This document shows, piece by piece, positions 25,247-34,285 of a stretch of DNA of 64,000 nt. This DNA comes from QAMX01 sp003149835 (GTDB lineage: Bacteria > Bacillota > Clostridia > Oscillospirales > QAMX01). The position numbers and the translations under genes are program-made. The first letter of the stretch is position 1; each line of letters begins with the position of its first letter. The notes under the pieces are model-generated. The model was not told where the DNA came from and did not search any database. It worked only from the letters and a program-made list of their open reading frames with translations. The stretch lies in contig CAUGMN010000004.1 of NCBI GenBank assembly GCA_959600635.1, forward strand, positions 1 to 64,000, given 5' to 3'.

Positions 25247-26068
25247 ATGCCGGAATTGCCTGAGGTTGAAACGGTTCGAAGCGTTCTTGCGCCGCAGCTG
25301 TGCGGGCGAACCGTCGTTTCCGTCGCAGTCAGCCGTCCAGACGCCGTCGCCTATCCGTCGGCGGCCGCCTTTGCTTCCGCCGCGGCCGGCCGGACGATCC
25401 GCGAGCTCGGCAGGCGGGGAAAATTTCTCCGCATCCTGCTGGACAGCGGCTGTATCGTCGCGCATCTGCGCATGACGGGGCGGCTTTTGGTTACGCCGCA
25501 GGGCGAACCGCTTGAAAAACATACGCATGTCGTCGTCTCGCTGGATAACCGGACGGAGCTGCGCTTTATCGACCCGCGCCGCTTTGGCCGGCTGTGGTGG
25601 ATCGCGGAGGCGGAAGAGGACAGATACAGCGGGGTGGAGCGCCTCGGACCTGAACCGTTCGACGCGGCGGTCAATGCGGCGGCCTTAGCGAAGCGGTTCG
25701 GCGCGAGCAGGCGAGCCGTCAAGACCTGCCTGCTCGACCAGAGCGCCGTCGCCGGGATCGGAAACATCTATTCCGACGAGATCCTCTTTGCGGCGGGAAT
25801 CGATCCAAGGCGCCCCGCGGCTGCTCTGAGACGGGACGAGTGGGAAAAGCTGAGCGCGGAGATTCCGCGGGTGCTGCAAAAGGCGATTGACGATAACGAG
25901 ATCACCGCGGACGAATATCTGGCCGGGCGCGGGATGGAGTACCGAAACACCCCGTTTTTTCAGGTCTACGGGCGCGCCGGCGAGCCGTGTCCGCGCTGTG
26001 GGCTGCCGCTGGAAAAGACCGTGATTGCCGGCAGAAGCAGCTGTTTCTGTCCGCGCTGCCAGCAATAA
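25247..26068 (+). CDS. mutM: Formamidopyrimidine-DNA glycosylase
   Basis: A 273-residue base-excision repair enzyme that removes oxidised purines and cuts the abasic site. Family features: N-terminal PELPEVETV (catalytic Pro after Met removal and Glu), the helix-two-turn-helix region QSAVAGIGNIYSDEILF, and a C-terminal zinc finger (CPRCG...CFCPRCQ). AGGGAGGTTAG precedes the ATG. It is about 100 bases after cls and could be co-transcribed with it. Confidence 0.97.
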   Translation: MPELPEVETVRSVLAPQLCGRTVVSVAVSRPDAVAYPSAAAFASAAAGRTIRELGRRGKFLRILLDSGCIVAHLRMTGRLLVTPQGEPLEKHTHVVVSLDNRTELRFIDPRRFGRLWWIAEAEEDRYSGVERLGPEPFDAAVNAAALAKRFGASRRAVKTCLLDQSAVAGIGNIYSDEILFAAGIDPRRPAAALRRDEWEKLSAEIPRVLQKAIDDNEITADEYLAGRGMEYRNTPFFQVYGRAGEPCPRCGLPLEKTVIAGRSSCFCPRCQQ

Positions 26069-26124
26069 ACAGCCGTTTTGGCGCGGAGCGGCCAGAGGAG
26101 ATCTCTTTTATACAGGCGATCAAA

Positions 26125-26154
26125 AAACAGGCGGGGTGGATTCCCCGCCTGTTT
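26125..26154. terminator. Bidirectional terminator between mutM and the MATE gene
   Basis: A 12-bp perfect stem (AAACAGGCGGGG / CCCCGCCTGTTT) with A-run on the left and T-run on the right serves both convergent genes. Confidence 0.85.
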
Positions 26155-26183
26155 CTGCATTCAATCGTCCGGCCCGGAGGCGC

Positions 26184-27593
26184 TCAGCTTTCAGCCGCCG
26201 CGCTTTGCGGCGCGACGATCTTCTGGAGCCAGATGCCGCGTTTGAGCATGATGAAACCGAACACGCACTTGACGAGGTCGATCAGCTGGCCGAGGAGATA
26301 AACCGAGACGATATTCAGCGCCGTAAAGTGGACGAGCGCATAGACAAACGGAATCGCGATCGCCCAGATGTGAACGCAGTCGAACAAAAAAGTAATCAGC
26401 GTTTTGCCGCCGGAGCGCAGCGTGAAATAGCAGCAGTGCGCAAACGCGAAGATCGGCATACAGACGGCGGAAACGAGGATAAACCGCGTCGCCAGCGAGC
26501 GGACGCTATCGGTCGTTTTATAGATGAGCGGGATAAACGGCGCGGCGGCAGCCAGCAGCACGCCTACCGCGAAGCAGCAGGCGACGGAAAAAAAGATCAG
26601 CTTCGCCGCCGTATCCTTGGCCTTGCCGTATTCGCCCGCGCCGAGCTGCTGGCCGACGAGAATGGCGACGGCGCTGCCGAGCGCTTGGAAGACGATGTTG
26701 AAGAAATTGGAGACCGTCGTCGAGATGTTCAGCGCCGCGACGACGGACAGCCCGCGCGAGGAATAGCATTGGACGAGGAAAGCCATGCCGACCGACCACA
26801 GCAGCTCGTTAATCAGCAGCGGCATGCCGCGCAGGATGATGTTTTTGACCAGACCACTGGGGATTTTCAGACTTCTGTATACGCCCCTGATGAAGCGGTG
26901 GATTTCAGCGTGCCGGTGCGTGCTGACGGCGATGACCGCCAGCTCGACAAAGCGGGAAATGACGGTCGCGGCCGCGGCGCCGGCGACGCCGTAGGCAGGA
27001 AAGCCGAAGCGGCCGAAGATCAGCATGTAGTTCAGCACGAAGTTTGTGAGAACAGAGACGACAGACGCTTTCATCGGCAGCACCGTCGAGCCTGTTTCGC
27101 GGAGCGTGCTGGCGTAAATCTGTGTGAGCGCGAACGGAATCAGACCGAGCGACATGATTTTCAGGTAATCCAGCCCATAAGCCGCCGTCGCGGCGATGTC
27201 GCCGACATCCTCCTTGCCGCGCAGGTAGAGGTAAATCAGCTTTTCGCCGAAAAGAAAGAGGATTGCGAAGCCGGCGGCGCAGATAACGGCGGCGGTGATC
27301 AGCTTGAAACGAAACGTATCGCGCACGCCCTTGTCATCGCCGGAACCGTGAAACTGTGCGGTGAAAATGCCCGCGCCCGACAGACCGCCGAAAATACAGA
27401 GATTGAAAATAAACAGCAGCTGGTTGGCGATGGCGACGCCGGACATCTGATCGGTTCCGACCTGTCCGACCATCACGTTGTCTAAGAACCCGACAAAATT
27501 GGTAATGCCGTTTTGAATCATGACCGGGATGGCGACGGCAAAAACGATTTTGTAGAATTCCCTCGTCCCGATTAGGCGCTTGACTTTGAGCAT
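26184..27593 (-). CDS. MATE family multidrug/Na+ antiporter
   Basis: The 469-residue protein has twelve hydrophobic segments in two similar halves, beginning PVMIQNGITNFVGFLDNVMVGQVG, the classic first helix of MATE exporters, and the second-half repeat MPLLINELLWSVGMAF. It exports cationic compounds against Na+ or H+. An in-frame extension runs to 27716, but ATG 27593 with CGGAGTATCC upstream fits the family start. The promoter at 27797-27825 leaves a GC-rich leader of about 195 bases. Confidence 0.93.
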   Translation of the reverse strand: MLKVKRLIGTREFYKIVFAVAIPVMIQNGITNFVGFLDNVMVGQVGTDQMSGVAIANQLLFIFNLCIFGGLSGAGIFTAQFHGSGDDKGVRDTFRFKLITAAVICAAGFAILFLFGEKLIYLYLRGKEDVGDIAATAAYGLDYLKIMSLGLIPFALTQIYASTLRETGSTVLPMKASVVSVLTNFVLNYMLIFGRFGFPAYGVAGAAAATVISRFVELAVIAVSTHRHAEIHRFIRGVYRSLKIPSGLVKNIILRGMPLLINELLWSVGMAFLVQCYSSRGLSVVAALNISTTVSNFFNIVFQALGSAVAILVGQQLGAGEYGKAKDTAAKLIFFSVACCFAVGVLLAAAAPFIPLIYKTTDSVRSLATRFILVSAVCMPIFAFAHCCYFTLRSGGKTLITFLFDCVHIWAIAIPFVYALVHFTALNIVSVYLLGQLIDLVKCVFGFIMLKRGIWLQKIVAPQSAAAES

Positions 27594-27796
27594 AGGATAC
27601 TCCGTTTTCTGAAAATTTTCCCTTTTGCGGCGGTGAGGCCGACGGCCGAAAGCCGTTTCCGTTCGCTTCGCGCATGGCGCCCGTGAAGAAGCCCGGCGCC
27701 GGCGCGGTCTTCGCATATAGACGCCGCCGGCCTTTCAAACCGCGCGAGTACGCTGCGCACGCGGCTGCCCGCTTGCGCTCCGCCGAAAAAGTGTTC
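27594..27796 (-). other. GC-rich leader of the MATE gene
   Basis: About 195 bases of untranslated RNA precede the MATE start. Several short GC-rich stems are possible (for example CGGCCGAAAGCCG at 27651-27663), but I find neither a U-tract terminator nor the conserved blocks of guanidine riboswitches. The remaining 27826-27949 up to recQ holds nothing else I can support. Confidence 0.3.
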
Positions 27797-27825
27797 CCAT
27801 TATATCATATTTCGTCAGCCTTCGC
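27797..27825 (-). promoter_or_regulatory. Promoter of the MATE gene
   Basis: On the minus strand TTGCGA (27820-27825), 17-base spacer, TATAAT (27797-27802). Confidence 0.65.
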
Positions 27826-27949
27826 AAGCGCTCCGGCGCTTGACAAGGCTTAGAAAATTTGATACCATACCAAAGACATCAAGCATCCGACCCGGCGCGC
27901 GGCTCTTACGGCGTCCCGCCCTCCCGGATGCGGCCGGGAGATATTCAGC

Positions 27950-29737
27950 TTGGACAAATATGAGGTATTAAAGCAGTATTTTGGATACGATTCTTTCCGC
28001 GACGGACAGGAGGAGCTGATCGACGCCATTTTAAGGGGCCGCGACGTCCTTGGGATCATGCCGACAGGCGCGGGAAAGTCTCTGTGCTATCAGATTCCCG
28101 CCGTGATCACGGAGGGGATCGCCGTGATCGTTTCGCCGCTGATCTCGCTGATGAAGGATCAGGTGGGCGCGCTCAATCAGGCGGGGATCCGCGCCTGCTA
28201 TCTGAACAGCTCGTTAAGCTACCGCCAGTACCGGCTCGCGCTCCGCTATGCGGCCGAGGGGCGGTATAAAATTGCCTACGTCGCGCCGGAGAGGCTTTTG
28301 ACGCCGGAATTTCTCTCTTTCGCCCGGTGCGCCGACATCCGCCTGCTCTGTATCGACGAGGCGCACTGCGTCTCCCAGTGGGGGCACGATTTCCGCCCCG
28401 CCTATCTCGACATCCCGCGCTTTGTCGCGGAGCTGCCGGAGCGGCCGGTGGTCGCGGCGTTCACGGCGACGGCGACGGCGCTCGTCCGCGACGATATCGT
28501 CAGACTGCTCGGCCTGCGGGAGCCGCTGATGCGGACGACCGGCTTCGACCGGAGTAATCTGTATTTTTCCGTTCTGACGCCCTCGGACAAATACGCGGCG
28601 CTGAAACGCCAGCTTGACCGCCGCGACGGCGACAGCGGTATCGTCTACTGTCTGACGCGCAAAGCGGTCGAGGAGGTCTGTGAAAAGCTGACGGCCGACG
28701 GCGTTAGCGCCACGCGCTATCACGCGGGTCTGTCCGACGAGGAGCGCGGCGCCAATCAGGACGATTTTCTTTACGACCGCAAAAAGGTCATGGTCGCCAC
28801 AAACGCCTTCGGCATGGGCATCGACAAGTCCAACGTGCGCTTTGTCATCCACTATAATATGCCGAAAAACATCGAGAGCTATTATCAGGAGGCGGGCCGC
28901 GCCGGCCGCGACGGGCTGCCGAGCGACTGCGTGCTGTTTTTTTCGGAGCGGGACGTCGCGGTCGGCCGGTTTCTGATTGAGCGCGCGCAGGAGGATGAGG
29001 AGCCGCGGCCGCCGGAGATCGTCTCGCGGGAGCTGGAACTGCTGATGAAGATGTCCGATTACTGCCGGACGACGGACTGCCTGCGCGCCTATATTCTGCG
29101 CTATTTCGGCGAGACTGCGGAGGTTTTCTGCGGCGCGTGCTCGAATTGCCGCGGCGATTTCGTCGACGTCGACGTCACCGTACTCGCCGAGAAGATCCTC
29201 GGCTGCGTCACGACCTGCCGCGAGCGGTTCGGCGCCGGCGTCATTGCCGACACGCTGCGGGGCAGCCGCTCGGAGCGCTTGAAGCTCAACCGCATGGATA
29301 AGAACCCTTATTACGGCGCGCTGAGCACGGAAAGCGCCGATAAGCTGCGGTCGGTCATCGACCATCTCTGCGTGCGCGGCTATCTGAAACGGGACACCGA
29401 CGGCATGCCGGTGCTGCGTGTGACCGAGAGCGGCAGGGCCGTTCTCAACGGCGGCGAGCGCGTCGCCATGCGCGCCGAGCGGGAACAGCCGAAGCCGGAG
29501 CGGCCGGTGAAAGCGGAGGGCGGTTCAATGTTCGACCGACTGCGCGCTGTTCGGCTCGAGCTGGCGAAGCGGGAATTCGTGCCGCCGTATGCGATTTTTT
29601 CCGACAAAACGCTCGTTCAGATGTGCGAGGAGCGGCCGCAGAGCGAGGAGGAGCTGCTGCGAATCAATGGCGTCGGCGCGGTCAAGCTGCAAAAATACGG
29701 AAAAATTTTCCTCGACGTGCTCCGCGCGGCGGAGTAG
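27950..29737 (+). CDS. recQ: ATP-dependent DNA helicase RecQ
   Basis: A 595-residue 3'-5' helicase for recombination and fork repair. Domains in order: DEAD-like helicase with TGAGKS at 39-44 and DEAH near 136; helicase C-terminal with QEAGRAGRDG (~310-320); RecQ zinc-binding region (Cys at ~370, 375, 396, 399 and 402); winged helix (RQC); and a C-terminal HRDC domain (FDRLRAVRLELAKREF to the end). The start is TTG 27950 with GGGAGA upstream. A terminator at 29822-29872 follows. Confidence 0.96.
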   Translation: MDKYEVLKQYFGYDSFRDGQEELIDAILRGRDVLGIMPTGAGKSLCYQIPAVITEGIAVIVSPLISLMKDQVGALNQAGIRACYLNSSLSYRQYRLALRYAAEGRYKIAYVAPERLLTPEFLSFARCADIRLLCIDEAHCVSQWGHDFRPAYLDIPRFVAELPERPVVAAFTATATALVRDDIVRLLGLREPLMRTTGFDRSNLYFSVLTPSDKYAALKRQLDRRDGDSGIVYCLTRKAVEEVCEKLTADGVSATRYHAGLSDEERGANQDDFLYDRKKVMVATNAFGMGIDKSNVRFVIHYNMPKNIESYYQEAGRAGRDGLPSDCVLFFSERDVAVGRFLIERAQEDEEPRPPEIVSRELELLMKMSDYCRTTDCLRAYILRYFGETAEVFCGACSNCRGDFVDVDVTVLAEKILGCVTTCRERFGAGVIADTLRGSRSERLKLNRMDKNPYYGALSTESADKLRSVIDHLCVRGYLKRDTDGMPVLRVTESGRAVLNGGERVAMRAEREQPKPERPVKAEGGSMFDRLRAVRLELAKREFVPPYAIFSDKTLVQMCEERPQSEEELLRINGVGAVKLQKYGKIFLDVLRAAE

Positions 29738-29821
29738 GCGGCGCGTGAAAAAACGACAGCGCAATACGCGAAAATCTGCCGCCGGTCGGAAAAAGCCGCA
29801 GATGCGTTTATGTTTACATAG

Positions 29822-29872
29822 AAGCCCTCCGCGCAGGGGCAGAGCCTTGCGCGGAGGGCTTTTGTGCTTTGA
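29822..29872 (+). terminator. Terminator after recQ
   Basis: AAGCCCTCCGCGCA pairs with TGCGCGGAGGGCTT around a 12-base loop, followed by TTGTGCTTT. The rest of 29738-30043 shows no gene on either strand. Confidence 0.75.
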
Positions 29873-30043
29873 AAGATCTTTTTTCTGTTTTCGAGGTAGA
29901 GAAACTCTTCCCCTTCTGCCCACCGGCGTTTCCGGCGGCGCAGGAGCCCGCGGGAGGCGATTCGCGCCGGTCTGCAAACCGCGCCCGTCAGGTGAACCGT
30001 GATTGAAACGCGCGGCGGAACAGAGGGCGCAGGTTCCGGCGGC

Positions 30044-30904
30044 TTATTCGCCGTCGTCAGACGCTCCCGATTCGTGGACAATCTGCTTGCATTTGACGGC
30101 GCAGTCGACGAGCTTCCTCTTGACGCGCAGCGTCTCGCACTCAACGCGGATCTCGCCGCGGCCCTTGTTGACAATGCTGTCGCAGTGGATATCGCCCTCT
30201 TTGGCTGTGGCGCTGCCGTTGATATCCCGGCATTCAATTGAGCCTTCCGCGCTGGCGCTGCCGTTGACATTCCCACAATTGATGTTGTCTCCTGCATGGG
30301 CGCTGCCGTTGACATCCCCGCAGTTAATGCCGTCTCCTGCATGGGCGCTGCCGTTGACGTCGCCGCAGTTGATGCCGTCTCCTGCATGGGCGCTGCCGTT
30401 GACGTCGCCACAGTTGACGCCGTCTCCGGCTTTAACGCTGCCGTTGACGTTGCCTTTGATATCGGCGCTGCCCCAGATCTCGATGGGGAGTTTGAGATCC
30501 CGGTATCTCGCGTCCTCAAACGGCCGCAGGTCGAGTTTGATCGGACAGTCCTGCTTCCATTCCTCGGCGGCCAGCGGCGTAGCGCCCCAGAACTGGACAA
30601 TGCGCAGCACGCCGTCGTCCTGAATGCCGACGGGGAGATCAGGGGCCGAGCCGTTAGGCGCGGCGGCTTCCGCTGCCGGCGGCTCAGCCGCATCGCCGGC
30701 AGCGCCGTAAAACAGCGTGTCAATCGAGACGCCGAAGGTCTCGGCGATCAGAGGCAGAGTCAGGATATCGGGCAGCGCCGAGCCGGTTTCCCATTTGGAA
30801 ACGGCCTGCATTGAGACGCCGAGCATGTCGGCGAGGTCCTTCTGGCTCAGCCCTTTGGCATGGCGCAGGGCGCGGATGGTTTCGCAGATTTTGTTTTCAC
30901 ACAT
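30044..30904 (-). CDS. XRE-type HTH regulator fused to a 15-residue repeat (beta-helix-like) domain
   Basis: A 286-residue protein from ATG 30904 (GGAG upstream); an in-frame extension to 31219 runs through the promoter and is rejected. Residues ~7-60 are an XRE/Cro helix-turn-helix (LSQKDLADMLGVSMQAVSKWE). An Ala/Pro linker follows, then a beta-rich region, then six repeats of about 15 residues with the pattern G-D-V-N-G-S-A-H-A-G-D-G-I-N-C (about residues 152-245), each ending in Cys, and a final beta segment with KRKLVDCAVKCKQIV. The repeat resembles DUF4097/polymer-forming beta-solenoid repeats. The role is unknown; the N-terminus implies DNA binding, possibly with a stacked-sheet oligomer or sensor. 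No membrane segment is visible. Confidence 0.8.
   Translation of the reverse strand: MCENKICETIRALRHAKGLSQKDLADMLGVSMQAVSKWETGSALPDILTLPLIAETFGVSIDTLFYGAAGDAAEPPAAEAAAPNGSAPDLPVGIQDDGVLRIVQFWGATPLAAEEWKQDCPIKLDLRPFEDARYRDLKLPIEIWGSADIKGNVNGSVKAGDGVNCGDVNGSAHAGDGINCGDVNGSAHAGDGINCGDVNGSAHAGDNINCGNVNGSASAEGSIECRDINGSATAKEGDIHCDSIVNKGRGEIRVECETLRVKRKLVDCAVKCKQIVHESGASDDGE
30187..30460 (-). repeat. 45-bp minisatellite-like repeat inside the HTH gene
   Basis: Six units of about 45 bp encode the 15-residue protein repeat. The central three are nearly identical at DNA level, indicating recent expansion; the outer ones have drifted. Confidence 0.9.
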
Positions 30905-30954
30905 GGCGGCTTGTCTCCGTTTCGTCTGTTTTCTTCCCCCCCCCGGGTAACTCG

Positions 30955-30983
30955 ATTGTAACACATAAGTTGCAGAAAAACAA
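30955..30983 (-). promoter_or_regulatory. Promoter of the HTH-repeat gene
   Basis: On the minus strand TTGTTT (30978-30983), 17-base spacer, TACAAT (30955-30960) with an upstream TGTG. The 11-bp palindrome GTTGACTCAAC at 30999-31009 lies just upstream of -35 and could be the regulator's own site. Confidence 0.65.
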
Positions 30984-31160
30984 TAAAAGCGTGTTCGAGT
31001 TGACTCAACCAACGGTAGAATCCAACCCGTTTTACAGACGCCGCCGGGGAAAAAGGCGCCGCAAAGGGCTCTGCCGACTCCGAAAGCACAGAGCGCCGTA
31101 TTCGCAAAGGCGTTTCTGCGGCGGAGACAGAGCGCTTCGTTTGGCTCCGTCTTTCCGGGC

Positions 31161-33191
31161 TTATTCGGCGTCGACGGCCTCGAAAAACCAGAGCGCTCCG
31201 TTCCTCTGCGGAAGCGCAAAGGTGAGCCCGCCGCTCATTGCGGCCGCGCCGCCGGAGCGGAAGGACTGTCCGCGCTCGGGGTCGGTGAAGCGGTAGGTGC
31301 GCGACGGGTCGAGCGCGGCGGGGAAGACCGTGAGGGTGTCGGCGTCGGCGCGGGCGTTGCGGATGACGTGGACAAAGCCGCTCTGCGTCTTGGGATCATG
31401 GAACTCATAAGCGCACCAGTCGAAGGCCGACTTGCGCAGCTCCGTGAGCGGATAATAGTCGGCGGACAGCAGATACTTTGCGGCGGGCCGCCAGACGGTT
31501 TCGGAAAAACGGCGCACGAGCGCAAATTTTTCCTCCGGAGCGTCGCAGAAGACACAGCAGTGCACGGCGGGGCCGAGGCCGTTGTGAAGCGCGAAGCTGT
31601 CGACGCCGCGCGGGTCGGGCGCGTACATTTGATATTCTCCGTTTTCCTCCGTCCAGATATCGGTAAAGGTGCGGAAATAGGGAATCCATGTAAACAGCGC
31701 CGAACAGAACGCCTGCTTGACCGGCGGCATCCCGTAGCCGTAATCGGTCGGATGGAGCGGTACGGAGCGGCGCATCGTTTCCAGATCGTTGCGCCGCCCG
31801 CCGGAGGCGCAGGAGTCGATTATGAGCCCGGGATTCCGTTCCAGAAGCGCGTCCCAATAGGCGAGATAACCCTGTACATGCAGGTTCTCGGTCATGCCGA
31901 GCCGGTCCTCGCCGTCGGCTTGGAGCCAGTATTCGAGCGGTTCAAAGTTAAAATCCTGCCGGTAGATGGCGATCCGTCCCTCTTTGATGAGCCGGTCGAC
32001 GTGGTCGGTCAGCCACGCGCGGCATTCCGGGTCGCCGAGGTTCAGAAGCCCCTGGTCGGAGCGCTGTTCTTTTCCGTTGTGCCGCTCGGTGCGGTAGAGG
32101 ATATACTTCTCCGGCAGCTCGGGCGAGCGGTATTCCAGCTTGATCCGTTCCGGTTCGAACCAGAGCAGGAATTTGATGTCGTTTTCGGCGCATTTTTCGC
32201 CCACCGGCCCGAGCCCGTTGGGAAAACGCTCCGGATCCGGAATCCAGTTGCCGGTGCGCGGCCAGCGGCGGATGCCTTCGGCGTCCTTGCAGGGGTACCA
32301 GCCGGCGTCGAGCCACCAGATGTCGGGCTTTAAGCCGCGGCGCAGATATTCCGAGATCGCCTCGCGCTGGTTCTGTTCGTCGGCGTGCGTAAACTCCTCG
32401 TCGCCCGCGGGATGGCACATGTTCATCATCGGCGCGAGCGGCGCGCCGCCTGTGCGCGGCAGGATATGCCGCAGATACCAGCGCCGCCACAGGTTCCGGC
32501 CGCGCGCTTCGCCGCCCTCATACGCCATGACGGTGATGCGCGGCGCGCGGTATACCTCGCCCGGGCGCAGAGAAAACGCCGTATACTGCTGCTTGGCGGC
32601 GAAGCGGAAGCCGCCGCCGGCCGCGGAGAACTCCGCTTGCCACTGTCCGGGCCAGCCGACGGCGAGGTTATAGCCTGTTTGTCCGCAGAGCACGCGGAAA
32701 TACGGAAACGCCTGATCGCACGGCCGCCCGCCGACGGGGCGGATCAGCTCCGTCTCAGCGCCGAGCGGGACGGCGGCGGTTTCATAGCCGTCATGCGAAT
32801 AAAAGTCGCCGTTGCAGCGGTACAAAACGGGCGCTTCGCCGGGCAAAACGACGTCAGACGCGTATAAATCGGTGATCAGCGGGCTGTTTTGGCATGAAAC
32901 GTTGCGGATTGTGACAAGATATTCATAAACGGGAAAATCGAGGTACTGCGTCGCTTCGACCGTGACCTGCAAATTGTAGTCCCGAAGCAGAGCGATCGTA
33001 TCGGTCAAGAGAAGATTGGCGTCCGCGCGGCGGCGTCTGACAGACTGAACGCCGCCGAGGGTCCTGATCTCTTTTTCGCCGATACGCAGCGAGAGCGGAC
33101 AGACGCCGTTCGCCTCCTGCATGGCGGCGACCGCCCCGGCGATCAGCGCCATATCCTTCGGCGTGGTTTGGTTCGGATCGGTATAAACCAT
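31161..33191 (-). CDS. Alpha-galactosidase-type glycoside hydrolase (GH36/clan D)
   Basis: A 676-residue cytoplasmic enzyme (no signal peptide) with an N-terminal beta-sandwich, a TIM barrel (WWLDAGWYP, FLLWFEPERI) and a C-terminal beta domain. The usual nucleophile motif KWDxN appears here as IYRQDFN near residue 411, and the acid/base region SCxSGGxRxD as SCASGGRRND near 460. GH36 enzymes release alpha-galactose from raffinose-type sugars; the changed YRQDFN keeps the Asp. ATG 33191 with GGAAAGGAGC upstream is favoured over an extension to 33257. It follows the AlkD-like gene on the same strand. Confidence 0.9.
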   Translation of the reverse strand: MVYTDPNQTTPKDMALIAGAVAAMQEANGVCPLSLRIGEKEIRTLGGVQSVRRRRADANLLLTDTIALLRDYNLQVTVEATQYLDFPVYEYLVTIRNVSCQNSPLITDLYASDVVLPGEAPVLYRCNGDFYSHDGYETAAVPLGAETELIRPVGGRPCDQAFPYFRVLCGQTGYNLAVGWPGQWQAEFSAAGGGFRFAAKQQYTAFSLRPGEVYRAPRITVMAYEGGEARGRNLWRRWYLRHILPRTGGAPLAPMMNMCHPAGDEEFTHADEQNQREAISEYLRRGLKPDIWWLDAGWYPCKDAEGIRRWPRTGNWIPDPERFPNGLGPVGEKCAENDIKFLLWFEPERIKLEYRSPELPEKYILYRTERHNGKEQRSDQGLLNLGDPECRAWLTDHVDRLIKEGRIAIYRQDFNFEPLEYWLQADGEDRLGMTENLHVQGYLAYWDALLERNPGLIIDSCASGGRRNDLETMRRSVPLHPTDYGYGMPPVKQAFCSALFTWIPYFRTFTDIWTEENGEYQMYAPDPRGVDSFALHNGLGPAVHCCVFCDAPEEKFALVRRFSETVWRPAAKYLLSADYYPLTELRKSAFDWCAYEFHDPKTQSGFVHVIRNARADADTLTVFPAALDPSRTYRFTDPERGQSFRSGGAAAMSGGLTFALPQRNGALWFFEAVDAE

Positions 33192-33344
33192 GATAAAAAG
33201 CTCCTTTCCTGACAGCGCGAAGAGATGATTGTGATATTTTTTTTGAATACGATGCAAGATGAAAAACAGTCTCCGTCTTGGGAAAACTGCGGGGAGAGGG
33301 GTGCGCGGGAGGCGCGCCGCGCTGCAAATCGCCAGCGGGGCGGC

Positions 33345-34088
33345 TTAACGGGACGGATCGTTGATTTTTCCGGAGATCTTCATCGCCCGCAGCCGTTGCT
33401 TTTCCTCCGGCGCCGCGCCGCGCAGCTCGCAGATTTTTGCGATCGCCTTGTTGTGCGTCCATGCGTCGAGCCGCCGCGCCGAAAGCAGCGGCAGCGTCTG
33501 CGCCGGAAAGGATTTGTAAAAGGCCGAAACCGCCCAGGCCACGGCCATGCGCGCATAATAAGAGCCGTTGGACACGGAGCAGAGGCGCTCTAAGACGCGC
33601 TCGCAGTACGCCGCGCCGTTGAAGCGGAAGAGCGCGCAGACGACGGCGAAACGCGCATAATACGTTCGCTCGTCCGCAAACAGCGGCTCGATCCGGCGAA
33701 ACCACGCTTCCTCCTCCGAAGGCGGAAAACGGAGCGCGGCGCAGAAGCTGTCGCAGACCGACCAGTTGTCGATCAGCGGCAGAAAAGCCTCGACCCGCCG
33801 CGCGCGCTCCTCAAAGGAGCCGCCGGCAAACGCCGTACAGAAGCCGAGCAGCATGACCGATTCAAACGACGCCGGACGAATCGCGGGAAAGCCGCCGCGC
33901 CGCACGAGCCCCCGCGCAAACCGGCGCAGCTCCGGCACGGGCACGCCGAGCAGATGGCGCGGACAGCCGGGCAGCAGCGACGAGGCGAAGGCCGCGTACT
34001 GCGGGTCGGCCCAGCGGATCAGCGCCGTATCCGGGTCGGACGGATCAAACCCTGCAAAATCGGCTTCGGAGAAACGGCGGACGGACAT
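33345..34088 (-). CDS. DNA alkylation repair (AlkD/HEAT-repeat) family protein
   Basis: The 247-residue all-helical protein matches the AlkD-like family: YAAFASSLLPG near the start, the LLGVPVPELRRFAR signature, FLPLIDNWSVCDSFC in the middle, and MAVAWAVSAFYKSFPAQTLPLL plus DAWTHNKAIAKICE at the end. These HEAT-repeat proteins include glycosylases that remove alkylated bases; several family members have no proven activity. ATG 34088 has AAAGGAGGCG upstream. The GH36 gene starts 153 bases downstream. Confidence 0.85.
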   Translation of the reverse strand: MSVRRFSEADFAGFDPSDPDTALIRWADPQYAAFASSLLPGCPRHLLGVPVPELRRFARGLVRRGGFPAIRPASFESVMLLGFCTAFAGGSFEERARRVEAFLPLIDNWSVCDSFCAALRFPPSEEEAWFRRIEPLFADERTYYARFAVVCALFRFNGAAYCERVLERLCSVSNGSYYARMAVAWAVSAFYKSFPAQTLPLLSARRLDAWTHNKAIAKICELRGAAPEEKQRLRAMKISGKINDPSR

Positions 34089-34120
34089 GGAACGCCTCCT
34101 TTAAAAACGGAACGAACAGG

Positions 34121-34285
34121 CGATTGTAAAGCTCTCGCTTTCCCATTCAAATTCGTTTTTGAGGTGGCTTTGCCGCCTCAAAAACTCGACTTTGGCGAGC
34201 AAAGCGAGCCCTCGCGCCGACCAAACGAGCGCAGCGTGTGCGATCAGCGCGAGTCTTTCGATTGTAAAACGTAACTTTACAATCG
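34121..34285. mobile_element. Complete 165-bp MITE-like element
   Basis: Both ends carry the 11-base terminal inverted repeat CGATTGTAAAG. Two similar ~35-base arms (34135-34208) fold into a long imperfect hairpin. Outside the ends, the 13-base direct repeat AAAACGGAACGAA occurs at 34104-34116 and 34289-34301. No open reading frame fits inside. A half copy lies at 10411-10521. It is probably a non-autonomous transposable element moved by an unseen transposase. Confidence 0.7.

Noticed and set aside
26025..27485. 486-residue plus-strand frame overlapping mutM end and MATE
   Set aside because: Starts inside mutM and runs antisense through the MATE gene; composition is that of a shadow.
27594..27796. 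Guanidine riboswitch before the MATE gene
   Set aside because: Looked for the conserved ykkC blocks and ACGR loops; no convincing arrangement found.
30187..30460. CRISPR-like repeat array
   Set aside because: The ~45-bp units are contiguous, in frame and encode a protein repeat; there are no spacers.
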